Shown piece after piece: positions 21,605 through 31,313 of a DNA stretch of 64,000 nt. The notes under the pieces were generated by a model. That model was not told where the DNA came from, searched no databases, and worked only from the letters and a program-made list of their open reading frames with translations. The translations under genes were made by a program, and so were the position numbers. Position 1 is the stretch's first letter. Each line of letters begins with the position of its first letter. Origin of the DNA: Sordariomycetes sp. S80-01Y (lineage: Eukaryota; Ascomycota; Sordariomycetes); contig JAXQJY010000018.1 of assembly GCA_037042185.1 (NCBI GenBank), forward strand, positions 62,001 through 126,000, given 5' to 3'.

Positions 21605-23665
21605 GGCAGCTTCGTTTGCTATTAAGCACACCCCACGTTGTAACGGAGAAGATCCATACGGACCAGCACGAGGCATCGTACTCTAGTGTGACCCCGCACT
21701 CCGGCACATGCCGAAGATCGATTCTGTGGACCCTTTCGTTCCTTTTGGCAGTCAGACCACAGTTAATTAAAGATCTGGCAAGGTTTTCAATTGCAGCGTT
21801 GTGGTTCGCTGGTCTTTCCATGAGCCCAGCAGTCAGCCCACCACGGCACATAGTGGGTAGGGGAAGGTCACTACTGATACCAGACACCGCGACAGGCTAG
21901 GGTTGAATACTACTTTAGAACGAAGATGCCTCTTTTCAGCTCTGCCTCTATACGCGTGCCTACAGTCCTTGAAACAACGATCAACCCGAAACAGCAGAAC
22001 ACAATCCCGACCACAGTCGTCCTCGGCCATACCAACACGATGAACGAAGTGCCAGAGAACGAGACAGCCAAAATCTCATCCACTGAGACAATGGAATCTT
22101 TCCAAGTCGCCCAGCTTAGGAACGACGATTCACATAGAAGCCAGCATGGCGCCGTAGCAGATGCTACGGGGCCAGCCCCTGGCTCTGTCCAGAGAGCAAA
22201 CACGTTCCCACAGTGGGTCCCAGCAGTAGGGTGTCATTACTGTTTTAGCAGGGAAGAATTCAAGCACGAAATTCATAAGTCTTTCTGCGCCAAAGTGAGC
22301 ATTGGACCTGGGTTCAGTGAGGAGTCATTTGTACATAGCAAAGACGAATAAGTTGTACCCGATCAAGCTATCTTCCATCTTCGTGTCTTTCAATACCACC
22401 TTGCCGTGCCAAGACTGTAGTATGCAATGAAAGCAACGAGAGGGCGAGAGATGTTTGCAAAAAGCTATCACACGGAATGAAGTTTACAGAGCTTGGAACA
22501 CACTGCGGATGACACCAGCGGAAACCCACCGCATTCAAAAGGCGGCCTGGAAGCGGAGCAACTAATGCCTAGTCTTCTTCCTCCTTGTTCAGCTTGGACA
22601 TGCGTTGATTCCATCGTTCAAATTCTAATTCTGAGAGCGAGCGAGAGTCAAATGGGGACTAACAATATTTCTGACCATTGCTGACGAGGTCAACGGCGGA
22701 GACCTGCACCTCTTACATGTGGCTGCGAAAGGATCTCATCTAGACCGCGCCCCTGAAAGTCTGAACCCATGCTCAGGTCTGTTTTGTTGTACCGCTAGAT
22801 ACAAGTCGGGCATCGGTACTCTGGCCCGTTTCTCTTCTAGCATAGACATCAGGAATCATTCAGGGCTTTTTCATGTCATTCCTACAGATCGAAGGAAACC
22901 CCTCGCATTATATCCAGGCTATGTTGAGCTGGATACATTGGCTCAAATCGCAAGTTCCAGGCCTTCGATCTTTCGCCAAAAGTCACAGTGGGTTGATCGA
23001 CAAACATTTGACTGTCTGTATCGCTTGACCTGTACGATCCTTTGTGGAGTACGGAGGTGGGTAACGGCGGCTCGTGGCATGATTGTGAAATGATGATGAC
23101 ATGGTGGCACGACGAGTTGTGCTTTCTCGGAGGGAGACCGCACCGATAGGTCTCTGCATGCGACAGCTTGAGATTCAGACGTGGCGGGCAGAAGAGGACA
23201 ATCTCTAACTCATGTTCATCCTGCGGCACATCTTTGCCGTCATCAGCAGGCACCAGTTCCAGCTTTTACTCGCAATTGTGCGCCATGTGCAGGCCAGAGT
23301 AGCGAATCATATCGAATTAGGCGTCTTATTTCTGTGCTTCATGGATATTCTGGAAACCTTTCTCTATTGAATGACACGATGAACAGTCCCCCATGGCTCA
23401 GCATGGCGTGATGAACCGCTCTATAGAGCCGAGAAAAGTGTATTGCCTAGACTACTGTGGGAAATCTCGCACATTATCAGCACCATGATGATAGACTTCC
23501 ATGGATGTATGTATATAGAACAGATCTGAGGGTTGTAACATAGCTGAGAGCAAGTTTCCGGCGCACATTGGTTTGTTATCTGAGCTTCACTTATCGCGCA
23601 ACTATCGTCATCACTATTGAGAGAGTCCGTCCATATTGTCGACTGTCACCGAGAACTCCGAAACC
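21605..23665. other. Intergenic between divergent genes
   Basis: About 2.1 kb separates the Zn2Cys6 factor (-) and the PEP synthase (+). A plus-strand frame at 21926-22351 (141 codons) contains GCHYCFSREEFKHEIHKSFC, vaguely zinc-finger-like; the opposite strand is also open with two hydrophobic stretches. Neither is convincing. The rest probably holds both promoters. Confidence 0.35.
21832..21842 (+). promoter_or_regulatory. Full match to SREBP-site consensus
   Basis: GTCAGCCCACC fits the recalled A. fumigatus SrbA motif RTCA(T/C/G)(C/G)CCACY at every position. It lies about 230 bp upstream of the Zn2Cys6 factor start codon. Binding is inference. Confidence 0.3.
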
Positions 23666-26044
23666 ATGGCCTCTGGACGGTGGACTCACAATCTTGAGGA
23701 TCTCAGACTCGCTGATGGCGCGCTAGTCGGTGGGAAGAATGCTTCTCTAGGGGAGATGATTTACGCACTAGGATCGAAAGGGGTCCCCGTGCCGCCTGGA
23801 TTCGCAACGACTTCGTATGCATACTGGCACTTCATCGACGCCAACCATATCAGGGAGAAGATAGCCACGCTGGTCACTGACTGGCAATTGGGCAAGCTCA
23901 GTCTTGCCGAAACTGGCACCTTGGTGCGTTCTCAGTTTCTCCGTGGGACATGGCCGGCAGAGGTAGCAGCAGCGATAAAAGCAGCGTATCGCGACCTCAC
24001 TGCCAAGACGGACGTTCCGAGCCTCAGCGTCGCTGTCCGATCCAGTGCCACGGCTGAAGACCTGCCCGACGCCAGTTTTGCTGGTCAGCAAGAGACGTAT
24101 CTCAACGTTATTGGTGAAGACGCTGTTATGGACGCCTGCAGGCGTTGCTATGCCTCCCTCTTCACAGATCGCGCGATGAGCTACCGGCAAGCGAAGGGAT
24201 TTGACCACATGAGCGTCGCGCTGTCGGTCGGCGTGCAGCGTATGGTCCGCTCTGATGTCAGCGGCTCTGGTGTCATGTTCTCCATTGACACAGAAAGCGG
24301 GTTTGACAAGATCGTACTTATCAACGCCGCGTGGGGATTGGGCGAGAATATTGTACAAGGAACTGTCAACCCCGACGAGTATCAAGTGTTCAAGCCGCTT
24401 CTGGGCGATGCTACTCTGACCCCGATACTAGAAAAGAAGCGCGGCAACAAGACGATTAAGATGGTGTATGGTGACAAGCTCACACCAACGCGCAACGTGC
24501 CCACGTCGAAGGCTGAGCAGGATGCGTTTGTACTGAGCGACGAGGAAATCATCCGGCTGGGACGTTGGGCGTGCACTGTTGAGCGTCATTATGGGTGTGC
24601 CATGGATATGGAGTGGGCAAAGGATGGAATCACGGGCGAATTGTTCGTCGTCCAGGCTCGGCCGGAGACTGTGCACTCACGCCACGATCCAGCAGTCCTG
24701 AAGACCTTTAACATCAGTAACACTGGCCGCCTCTTGTCTACGGGTCACTCCGTTGGCGATGCGGCTGTCTCGGGTCGCGTTTGCCTGATTGGATCGGCTA
24801 AAGATATGGACAAGTTCGTCGATGGCTCAATATTGGTTACGGGATCAACCGATCCAGATTGGGTGCCTGTAATGCGGCGGGCCACGGCTATAGTGACTGA
24901 CTATGGCGGACGCACCTCACATGCTGCCATAGTCAGCCGTGAGCTTGGCCTTCCAGCCATAGTTGGAACCGGAAATGCCACGTACTCGCTACACAGTGGC
25001 CAGGATGTCACCGTTTCCTGTGCGGAGGGCGACCGTGGCTTCGTTTACGAAGGCTGCTCCGACATCACGACCCAGACGGTAGACTTATCTGCGTTGCCTG
25101 AGGTCCGGACCGACATCATGTTGAATCTCGCCAATCCAGCAGCCGCCTACCGCTGGTGGAGACTTCCCGCCGATGGTATCGGGCTAGCTCGCATGGAGTT
25201 CGTCGTTAGCAATGTTATCCGGGTCCATCCTATGGCGCTTGTCCACATCGACCGATTGAGGGATACGGAAGCCAAGCAGGAGATTTTACGACTGACTGCC
25301 GGATACAGCGACAAGCCTGACTATTTCGTTGATAAGTTAGCACACGGGTTCGCAGCATTGTGTGCCGCCGTGTATCCCAAGCCAGCCATCATCCGCATGA
25401 GCGACTTCAAAACGAACGAATACGCTGGCCTCATCGGCGGCGCTGAGTTCGAGCCCAAGGAAGAGAATCCCATGCTGGGCTTCCGCGGCGCCTCCCGCTA
25501 CTACTCGGCCCGTTACAGAGAGGGTTTCGCTCTCGAATGCCGCGCCATCAAACGGTTGCGGGAGCAAATAGGGCTTACGAATGCTATTATAATGATACCT
25601 TTCTGCCGGTCAACTGACGAGGCAGACAAGGTTCTGGACGTAATGGCTGAAAATGGACTCAGACGCGGCGAAAATGGGCTGCAAGTCTATGTTATGTGCG
25701 AAATCCCGGCTAATGTCATCCTCGCTGCCGACTTTGCGGAGCGATTCGATGGATTCTCTATCGGTTCCAACGACTTGACGCAACTGACACTCGGCGTCGA
25801 CCGCGACTCGAGCGAGCTATCCGGCCTTTTCAACGAACAAGACGAGGCCGTCAAGTGGATGATATCGCGGGCCATCACCGTAGCTCGCGAGAACCGTCGC
25901 AAGATTGGCATTTGTGGACAGGCGCCGAGCGACCATCCGGAATTCGCCAAGTTTCTGGTAGACCGAGGGATTGACTCGATATCTGTCAGTCCAGATAGCT
26001 TTGTCTCGGTGAAGAGGCATGTGGTAGCCAGCGAGGGGGTTTAA
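23666..26044 (+). CDS. Phosphoenolpyruvate synthase (PpsA-type)
   Basis: Single-exon 792-aa enzyme catalysing pyruvate + ATP + H2O to PEP + AMP + phosphate. The start is the ATG in ACCATGG giving MASGRW; the frame is open 10 codons further upstream without an ATG. The length equals that of E. coli PpsA as I recall it. Domains in order: ATP-binding PPDK_N with GGKNASLGEM near residue 20 and VRSSATAEDLPDASFAGQQET; the swivelling phosphohistidine domain GGRTSHAAIVSRELG with the phosphorylated His at about 419; and a C-terminal PEP/pyruvate TIM barrel with NPMLGFRGASRY, GSNDLTQLTLGVDRDS and the catalytic Cys in GICGQAPSDHP at about 750. All catalytic signatures are intact. PEP synthase is typical of prokaryotes and rare in fungi, and the lack of introns fits an acquired gene. 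It would run opposite to pyruvate kinase, feeding gluconeogenesis from lactate or pyruvate. Confidence 0.95.
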   Translation: MASGRWTHNLEDLRLADGALVGGKNASLGEMIYALGSKGVPVPPGFATTSYAYWHFIDANHIREKIATLVTDWQLGKLSLAETGTLVRSQFLRGTWPAEVAAAIKAAYRDLTAKTDVPSLSVAVRSSATAEDLPDASFAGQQETYLNVIGEDAVMDACRRCYASLFTDRAMSYRQAKGFDHMSVALSVGVQRMVRSDVSGSGVMFSIDTESGFDKIVLINAAWGLGENIVQGTVNPDEYQVFKPLLGDATLTPILEKKRGNKTIKMVYGDKLTPTRNVPTSKAEQDAFVLSDEEIIRLGRWACTVERHYGCAMDMEWAKDGITGELFVVQARPETVHSRHDPAVLKTFNISNTGRLLSTGHSVGDAAVSGRVCLIGSAKDMDKFVDGSILVTGSTDPDWVPVMRRATAIVTDYGGRTSHAAIVSRELGLPAIVGTGNATYSLHSGQDVTVSCAEGDRGFVYEGCSDITTQTVDLSALPEVRTDIMLNLANPAAAYRWWRLPADGIGLARMEFVVSNVIRVHPMALVHIDRLRDTEAKQEILRLTAGYSDKPDYFVDKLAHGFAALCAAVYPKPAIIRMSDFKTNEYAGLIGGAEFEPKEENPMLGFRGASRYYSARYREGFALECRAIKRLREQIGLTNAIIMIPFCRSTDEADKVLDVMAENGLRRGENGLQVYVMCEIPANVILAADFAERFDGFSIGSNDLTQLTLGVDRDSSELSGLFNEQDEAVKWMISRAITVARENRRKIGICGQAPSDHPEFAKFLVDRGIDSISVSPDSFVSVKRHVVASEGV

Positions 26045-27001
26045 ATTGTGTGTCTCCGGGACACGGTGGTAGGTAATCACTATACGTCCAGGGCAGCAGA
26101 CTTCGGGAAGCGATCTGATCCTGCAGCAATGCGAATGCTTGATAATGGGGGTTTAAAATGATGACATTTCGAGGATTTCATCATTTCAGCACTTCGAAGT
26201 AACCTCTTCTCGATGTAACATACTCAATTATTCAAGGCCGCCGTTGCTGTCTCGATGCGTCGTCATTCGCTACAGTAGGTAACGAAACCTCTTTACCCAG
26301 AAGAGCCTCTTGATGCGGCGCTGTCGCATTGCAAGTTGATCCACAGGATTTAGTTTTAGGGATGGGCTGATTCCTTGCCAAGCGAGTTGGCTCTTGTTCT
26401 CTGAAGCTAGACTGGTCCGCCTTCTGTAAAAGGCTGTCTAGCCTCTAGAGAGCTCTTGCCGTTGTTGTTCTTCGTAGCGTTATATTAAATTATAGAAGGA
26501 GAGGATCAAAGTGACGAGATATGGTCAGAGTTATATAACCCATGTTGAGATAGGACCCTAGAGATCCGGGAAGTTGGACTTGGCGGAAGGCATAGCGCAA
26601 TCGAAGCCTGCTCATACGTGAAACCGTGCATGCAAAAAGCCTTGGACCTGCCGAATAAACACATGCTCCAACTACCCAAACGGTTGAATTCAAATGGCTA
26701 AGCAGGTACCAAGCTTACGAACACAGCAGCCAGCTCTTGTCAACAATTGAGGCGTCGCACAACAGTTGTACATTTTTGCCGTATCTTCAACACAACGCCA
26801 TGCGGAAGGTTACGCGGAATGATAGCCCAAAATTGCATTCAGCAGTCGATGTTTTCCTGCTTTGGTGAGATTAGCTGTTATAGATTCGGCATGTAGAAAA
26901 TAGAGGAATCGCCCGTTAACGAGCTTAGAAAATATATCCTGCATTGCCTGAACGTCTGCCACGTGATCCCATTCAACGAAATGCGTTTGGTGTGTTTTGT
27001 C
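26045..27001. other. Intergenic between convergent genes
   Basis: AT-richer sequence with only one weak minus-strand frame (26490-26693). No gene or repeat recognised. Confidence 0.5.
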
Positions 27002-28077
27002 TTAGCAATGGACATCCCAATCTTCGTAGATCCGATCAAGGGTATTTCTGAGTACCTTGGCCGACTCGGCTATTTCTGAGTCCTCTTTGCTGTTCAATGG
27101 AGTAGGGATCATGCCAAGGAACCCTTTTCTGCCTACAACCACTGGCATGCTGAAGTAACAACCAAAGTCTGGTTGGAAACAACTGAGCGGCCGAATATTG
27201 AGCTTGTCGGATGATATAGACACGCAGATACTGGAGACGATGGAGCCAATCCCAAACGGAGTTGAGCCTTTGGCTCTGGATATGCTTTCCGACCGACTCT
27301 TACATTCATCTTCAAGCTCTTTGCGGTCGATTCGAGTGTTTGGCGGGAGCGATGTGCCGATCGCGACGCCACCGATTGTTGCCATCGACCAGGCGGCAAC
27401 CTGAGTGTCTCCATGCACACCCAAAACATATATATCGATCGAGTTGGCCGCCACCTCGGATCTGATGAGTCTTATTTGGGCATAAATTCTATAGATTGAG
27501 TGGCACTCACTCCTGCCTTGTCTGCAACCAGGCCACGAAGTCGAACCGAGTCGAGAAATGTCCCAGACCCCAGGACTTGGGACGTTGGGAGGCCGGAGAG
27601 CTTTTGTGCGAGAGAAGTCAGCAGATCGACCGGATTTGACACGATCACCAGGATAGTATCCGATTTGAACGGTGTCATAGAGTCGATAGCGCGTCGAACA
27701 ATCGAAACGTTCCGATACACCGAGTGGAGCTTGGTTTCGCCTGGAACGGATAGCGTAAGCATCATGGCATCTAAGAACACGATTCTCCCGTCGAAATACT
27801 TACCTGTCTTAAACCTTGACCCTGCAGTCACGACCACAATGTCACACTGGCCCGCCTCAGGGTATGTGGCTGCCCGGACCCGGGTGCTACTATTGTTGCT
27901 ATAAGCCACGTCTGCAAGGTCACACACTTGGGCATCTCTCAAGTTTACGTCGACATCAACTAACAGCAGCTCATTCGCCACTGAAGCTAAAATAAGGGCA
28001 TAGGCAGCAGCTCCACCGACTTGTCCAACGCCGACAATGGCAATCCGTGATACGGACTTGGTGCGTGCGGGTGTCAT
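27002..28077 (-). CDS. L-lactate dehydrogenase-like enzyme
   Basis: Predicted 318-aa NAD-dependent 2-hydroxyacid dehydrogenase of the LDH/MDH family, exons 28077-27804, 27740-27511 and 27454-27002, introns 63 and 56 nt. The Rossmann motif VGVGQVGGAAAYAL is at about residue 15. Catalytic elements are present: SNPVD, LDSVRLR (Asp168 and Arg171 of LDH numbering) and the catalytic His in GVHGDTQ (His195). The specificity loop is unusual: TAGSRFKTGETKL aligns with the LDH pattern AGANQKPGETRL, giving Phe for Gln102 and Lys for Arg109, and Val replaces Glu in GEHGD. Interconversion of pyruvate and lactate is therefore likely but not certain; another 2-keto acid is possible. The second intron uses a GAG acceptor. 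Intron 1 lies inside the specificity loop and is in frame without a stop. Confidence 0.85.
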
Positions 28078-29098
28078 TGTTTCGCAACGGACCTGATCTT
28101 CTTGGTTTAGGTTGGGGAGCTATTACAGCTTGTTGAAGAAATGTTGGTGATAACAGTACGTTTCCTGCAAATAGATGCGGAAGGTAGACGTTTTATGTTT
28201 CATTTGCGTAGACGTGAGCTGTCCGGAAAGAAGCAGTGAGTAGTAATCTATGGTTTGCTTCGGGCGTTAGAGGAGTTCTAAATTCGTTGTTATTCGTGTG
28301 ATATACTTGGCACGCATCCTTCGACCTAGAGTGGTGCCATGATTACTCAAAAAGCCATCGGTTCCAAGTGAGCCAGGCAACCGCCGTACTTCGACTACAT
28401 GATTTCCAACACCAAATATAAGTCAATGACATGATATGCATTAGAATGAACTCAATCTCTCTACTCAACTAGAAAATTTAAACTCTGACATCTGAAGAGA
28501 CCTTCAAGAGATAGCGCTCTCGACCAGTCGATGATTGTACCATGGTACATGATATGAGGCCACTATCGCCATATCTTGGCTATTTTGACCAAGCGGAGGC
28601 CATCGGAGGCCGAAATGTGTCGCAGACTATTGCTGAAGTGGGAAGAACGTTGCAGAGTATGTTATCGTTGGATTTACATTCAGTCCAGCGACATGTCTTA
28701 CGCACATCGAACCATTGTGGCGTTATCGTCACATCATGGCAACACCACCCATATTCAGTACCGAAGTAGCTGTCTACTCCTATTAGCTGCTGTTCCTATA
28801 CTTTCAATGAGAGTTTCGGGAGCAGAGCTTCCGTATCTTCCGTGCTGACATCGGAATCCACAATTAGCAGCTCCGGAGCATGGCAGCGCTTGTGGTTGTC
28901 AAAGGTAATGAGGACCACGTATATTAAGTCCAAGCTCGGATTCAACTGCAACACTCCAGTGCAAATATAATTCCCCATTACAGCCCAGCTTTGCAAATTG
29001 ACGACTTAAGTGCAAGTTCCCAAAGCTCCTGCTTCACGACGACTACCTACGTTTTCAGCACCTTGCATTCAGAAGAAGAGTCTATTCAAGGGCACAGA
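28078..29098. other. Divergent promoter region, LDH / Hsp20
   Basis: About 1 kb between the LDH start (-) and Hsp20 copy 2 (+). Frames at 28542-28848 are short and unrecognised. I saw no clear heat-shock element. Confidence 0.45.
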
Positions 29099-29572
29099 AT
29101 GGCGCTTTTCTCTCACAGTCATAGAATCGACCGCCCATTCCCACCTCTTTTCCATCTCCTCGAAGAGTTCGACACATATGTGCGTCAGGCTGGTGGGTAC
29201 AATGCCGAATGGCAACCGAAGTTCGACATCCACGAGACCAAAGATGCTTACGAACTCAACGGGGAGCTTGCGGGGATGAAGAGGGACAATGTCAGCATCG
29301 AGTTTACCGACCCGCAGACGATGCATATCTTCGGCCAGGTTGAGCGGAAGACAACTTCGGGGCCTAAAGCGAGCGACGCAGCGCAAAAGGAGGACGCCAA
29401 GCAGCCGAAAGCTTGGCTGACCGAGCGCAGCGTTGGCAAGTTTTCGCGCGTCTTCACCTTTCCAAGCCGTGTCGACAGCAGCAGGGTCAACGCGAAGATG
29501 AACGATGGTATCCTCACGGTCATGGTTCCGAAGGTAGATGCCCAGGAGGCCCAGAAGATTACGATTAAGTAG
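29099..29572 (+). CDS. Small heat-shock protein Hsp20, copy 2
   Basis: Predicted 157-aa intronless alpha-crystallin chaperone of the fungal Hsp30 group. The frame is open upstream, but the first ATG is at 29099 (MALFSHSHRIDRPF). The domain begins at WQPKFDIHETKDAYELNGEL (about residues 41-60), continues with VSIEFTDPQTMHIFGQVER, is split by a Lys/Ala-rich linker, and resumes with FSRVFTFPSRVDSSRVNAKM and DGILTVMVPK. It ends KITIK, the usual C-terminal strand. It is a cytosolic ATP-independent holdase. Compared with copy 1 at 16186 it lacks the intron and has a shorter linker. Its location between LDH and an unknown duplicated-module protein supports a stress-related neighbourhood. Confidence 0.92.
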   Translation: MALFSHSHRIDRPFPPLFHLLEEFDTYVRQAGGYNAEWQPKFDIHETKDAYELNGELAGMKRDNVSIEFTDPQTMHIFGQVERKTTSGPKASDAAQKEDAKQPKAWLTERSVGKFSRVFTFPSRVDSSRVNAKMNDGILTVMVPKVDAQEAQKITIK

Positions 29573-30581
29573 TAGTTCCTTCACATACCCACCAAGGAAA
29601 GATTGAATGCGGAGTATGGTGAGCGTTGAGCTAGCTTGTTCCAAGAATGAATATTGTTTGGTCTCACCAAGCTTGGCGTTACAACACAGCACGGCAGAAC
29701 AAATTGGGGTCATGCGAATCGCTGAAGAAGACCTAAACAGCTCCAAGCTCAATTTAACAAATTGCTCTGACATCTATGGAAATTCGATTTGCAGCAGGAT
29801 ATAGTGATACCATATTTCGTGGTGCCGGTGATGCCCTTCATTTTACAGCCGCGTATTATATCATTCCAGTCTTCTAGCGAACCTGGTGAAAGTTTCGTGT
29901 GCTTGGTGTCAGAGTATCACACATTGGATAGACTGAGAGGGGATATGCTAGTGAGATTTTGTCGGTAACAACTTGATGTTAGCGATATCTTGTCCCGCTG
30001 GTGCAATATGGCACGGTCGAGATCGCGGTGTCATGATTGCTTGGTAGCCTGATTGGCTGGATAGTAGGTTTAGAGGATGGCCTGATCATTGCTTTGAGTT
30101 TGACCGCTCGTTCTTCGTGGTGTGAGGCTCGTCATGCCACAGCCAGTGTGGCTTCTCATTGCAGCACCATGAGGTTGGGCCTGCCACGCGTGTCCTCGAT
30201 CGATATCACGGAGGAATGGATTCTAATTGATCAGAGCAATATGCACGTACTGAAGAGGTTGAATTCCTGACCACACGATTCATTTAACCTTGGCATGATT
30301 ATCCGAAGGCCAAAGGGGAGGGTATCACGCCACCTAGTCGGGTTCAGCTTACGAAAACCACAGGATCAAATGCGTACAAGTATCAAGCGACACCGCGCCC
30401 ATCAGGTGCGGATAGATATTTGAATTCTAAAATCGGATGATCTTGTTTCTCTCATGCTGACATAGCTTAAAACGCCATTTCTTTGCTCACATACGAGAAC
30501 TATCCCAGTCCACTACTGACGCCGTGGACATTTCAACCTCCACAATAGGCTGGTCGACGTCGATAACACGCTGCGGCTAAG
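29573..30581. other. Intergenic upstream of duplicated-module gene
   Basis: No gene seen. A short plus-strand frame at 30037-30270 has no recognisable content. It contains the SREBP-like site at 30324. Confidence 0.5.
30324..30334 (+). promoter_or_regulatory. Full match to SREBP-site consensus
   Basis: ATCACGCCACC fits RTCA(T/C/G)(C/G)CCACY at all 11 positions and lies about 250 bp upstream of the start codon at 30582. It is the clearest of the SREBP-like motifs in the island. The regulation is inferred. Confidence 0.35.
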
Positions 30582-31313
30582 ATGGAAACAGGCGCTGGGC
30601 AATCGGAAAGCGTTCCAGAGCTTCTCTTCCACACTATCCTGACTGTAATTCACCACAATAACGAATCCGGCAACGGCCATCTGGATACCTATGTTCTCGG
30701 CACGCGAACCACCCTAGAAGCTGCAAAGAGCTTCGCGAAGCACTCCTTGACCTACTTCGGTTATGCCAAGGAAGAGTTTGAAATCTATGAAGAGAGAACA
30801 CCGGGTGTCGAGTGGAAACATGGCGATGGAGTCATGGTCTACGGCAAAACCGCAGCCCAGCAGGAAGTTCTAGTCACCATCGATACGAAACCCAACACAG
30901 GACGGGTACTTGCTGCTCCCGATGGCACACTGTTGCTGCCCGGCGGAACGGACCATTTACACTACGTCCTTCAGAGCGTTGCAAACTACAATACCAGTCG
31001 CGTGGAGTTGATTGAGATTGAAGGCGCCTACGCTAAACGAGTCGACGCACTAGCGGCGGCAAAACGGTGTCTCATTGACGGCAACATCAGAAGGGAAGAT
31101 TACGCCCAATACGACGAGCGCGACGATCTGAGTATGCCACAAGACTGGCCTTTCGGAGAGGACGTTATCGTCCACGCCGTCAGTGCGAACGGAGAAAACT
31201 ACTTGGTTTCGTTGAAGATTCCCCCGTTCGCCTACGAAAGACATCACAAGCGCAAGCTCGAAAGCCATCGGCATCGGCATCGGGACGCAGGGAAGCAGAC
31301 GGTTTCCATTTAG
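30582..31313 (+). CDS. Unknown protein with duplicated module
   Basis: An intact, intronless 243-codon frame starting METGAGQSESVPELL. I do not recognise a named family. It contains two related segments of about 65 residues: one with TLEAAKSFAKHSL, then EEFEIYEERTPG, DGVMVYGKT and EVLVTIDTKP; the other with VDALAAAKRCL, then EDYAQYDERDDL, EDVIVHAVS and NYLVSLKIPP. Each combines an Ala-rich helix, an E/D-x-Y-x-x-Y-(D/E)-E-R motif and two beta strands. The tail is His/Arg/Lys-rich (HRHRHRD). There is no signal peptide or membrane helix, so it is probably a small soluble protein. It lies at the right edge of the island and has a consensus SREBP-like site in its promoter. Confidence 0.75.
   Translation: METGAGQSESVPELLFHTILTVIHHNNESGNGHLDTYVLGTRTTLEAAKSFAKHSLTYFGYAKEEFEIYEERTPGVEWKHGDGVMVYGKTAAQQEVLVTIDTKPNTGRVLAAPDGTLLLPGGTDHLHYVLQSVANYNTSRVELIEIEGAYAKRVDALAAAKRCLIDGNIRREDYAQYDERDDLSMPQDWPFGEDVIVHAVSANGENYLVSLKIPPFAYERHHKRKLESHRHRHRDAGKQTVSI

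Noticed and set aside
21926-22351. 141-codon plus-strand ORF with a CxxC...H...C pattern
   Set aside because: Spacing does not fit a known zinc finger, and the opposite strand is equally open.
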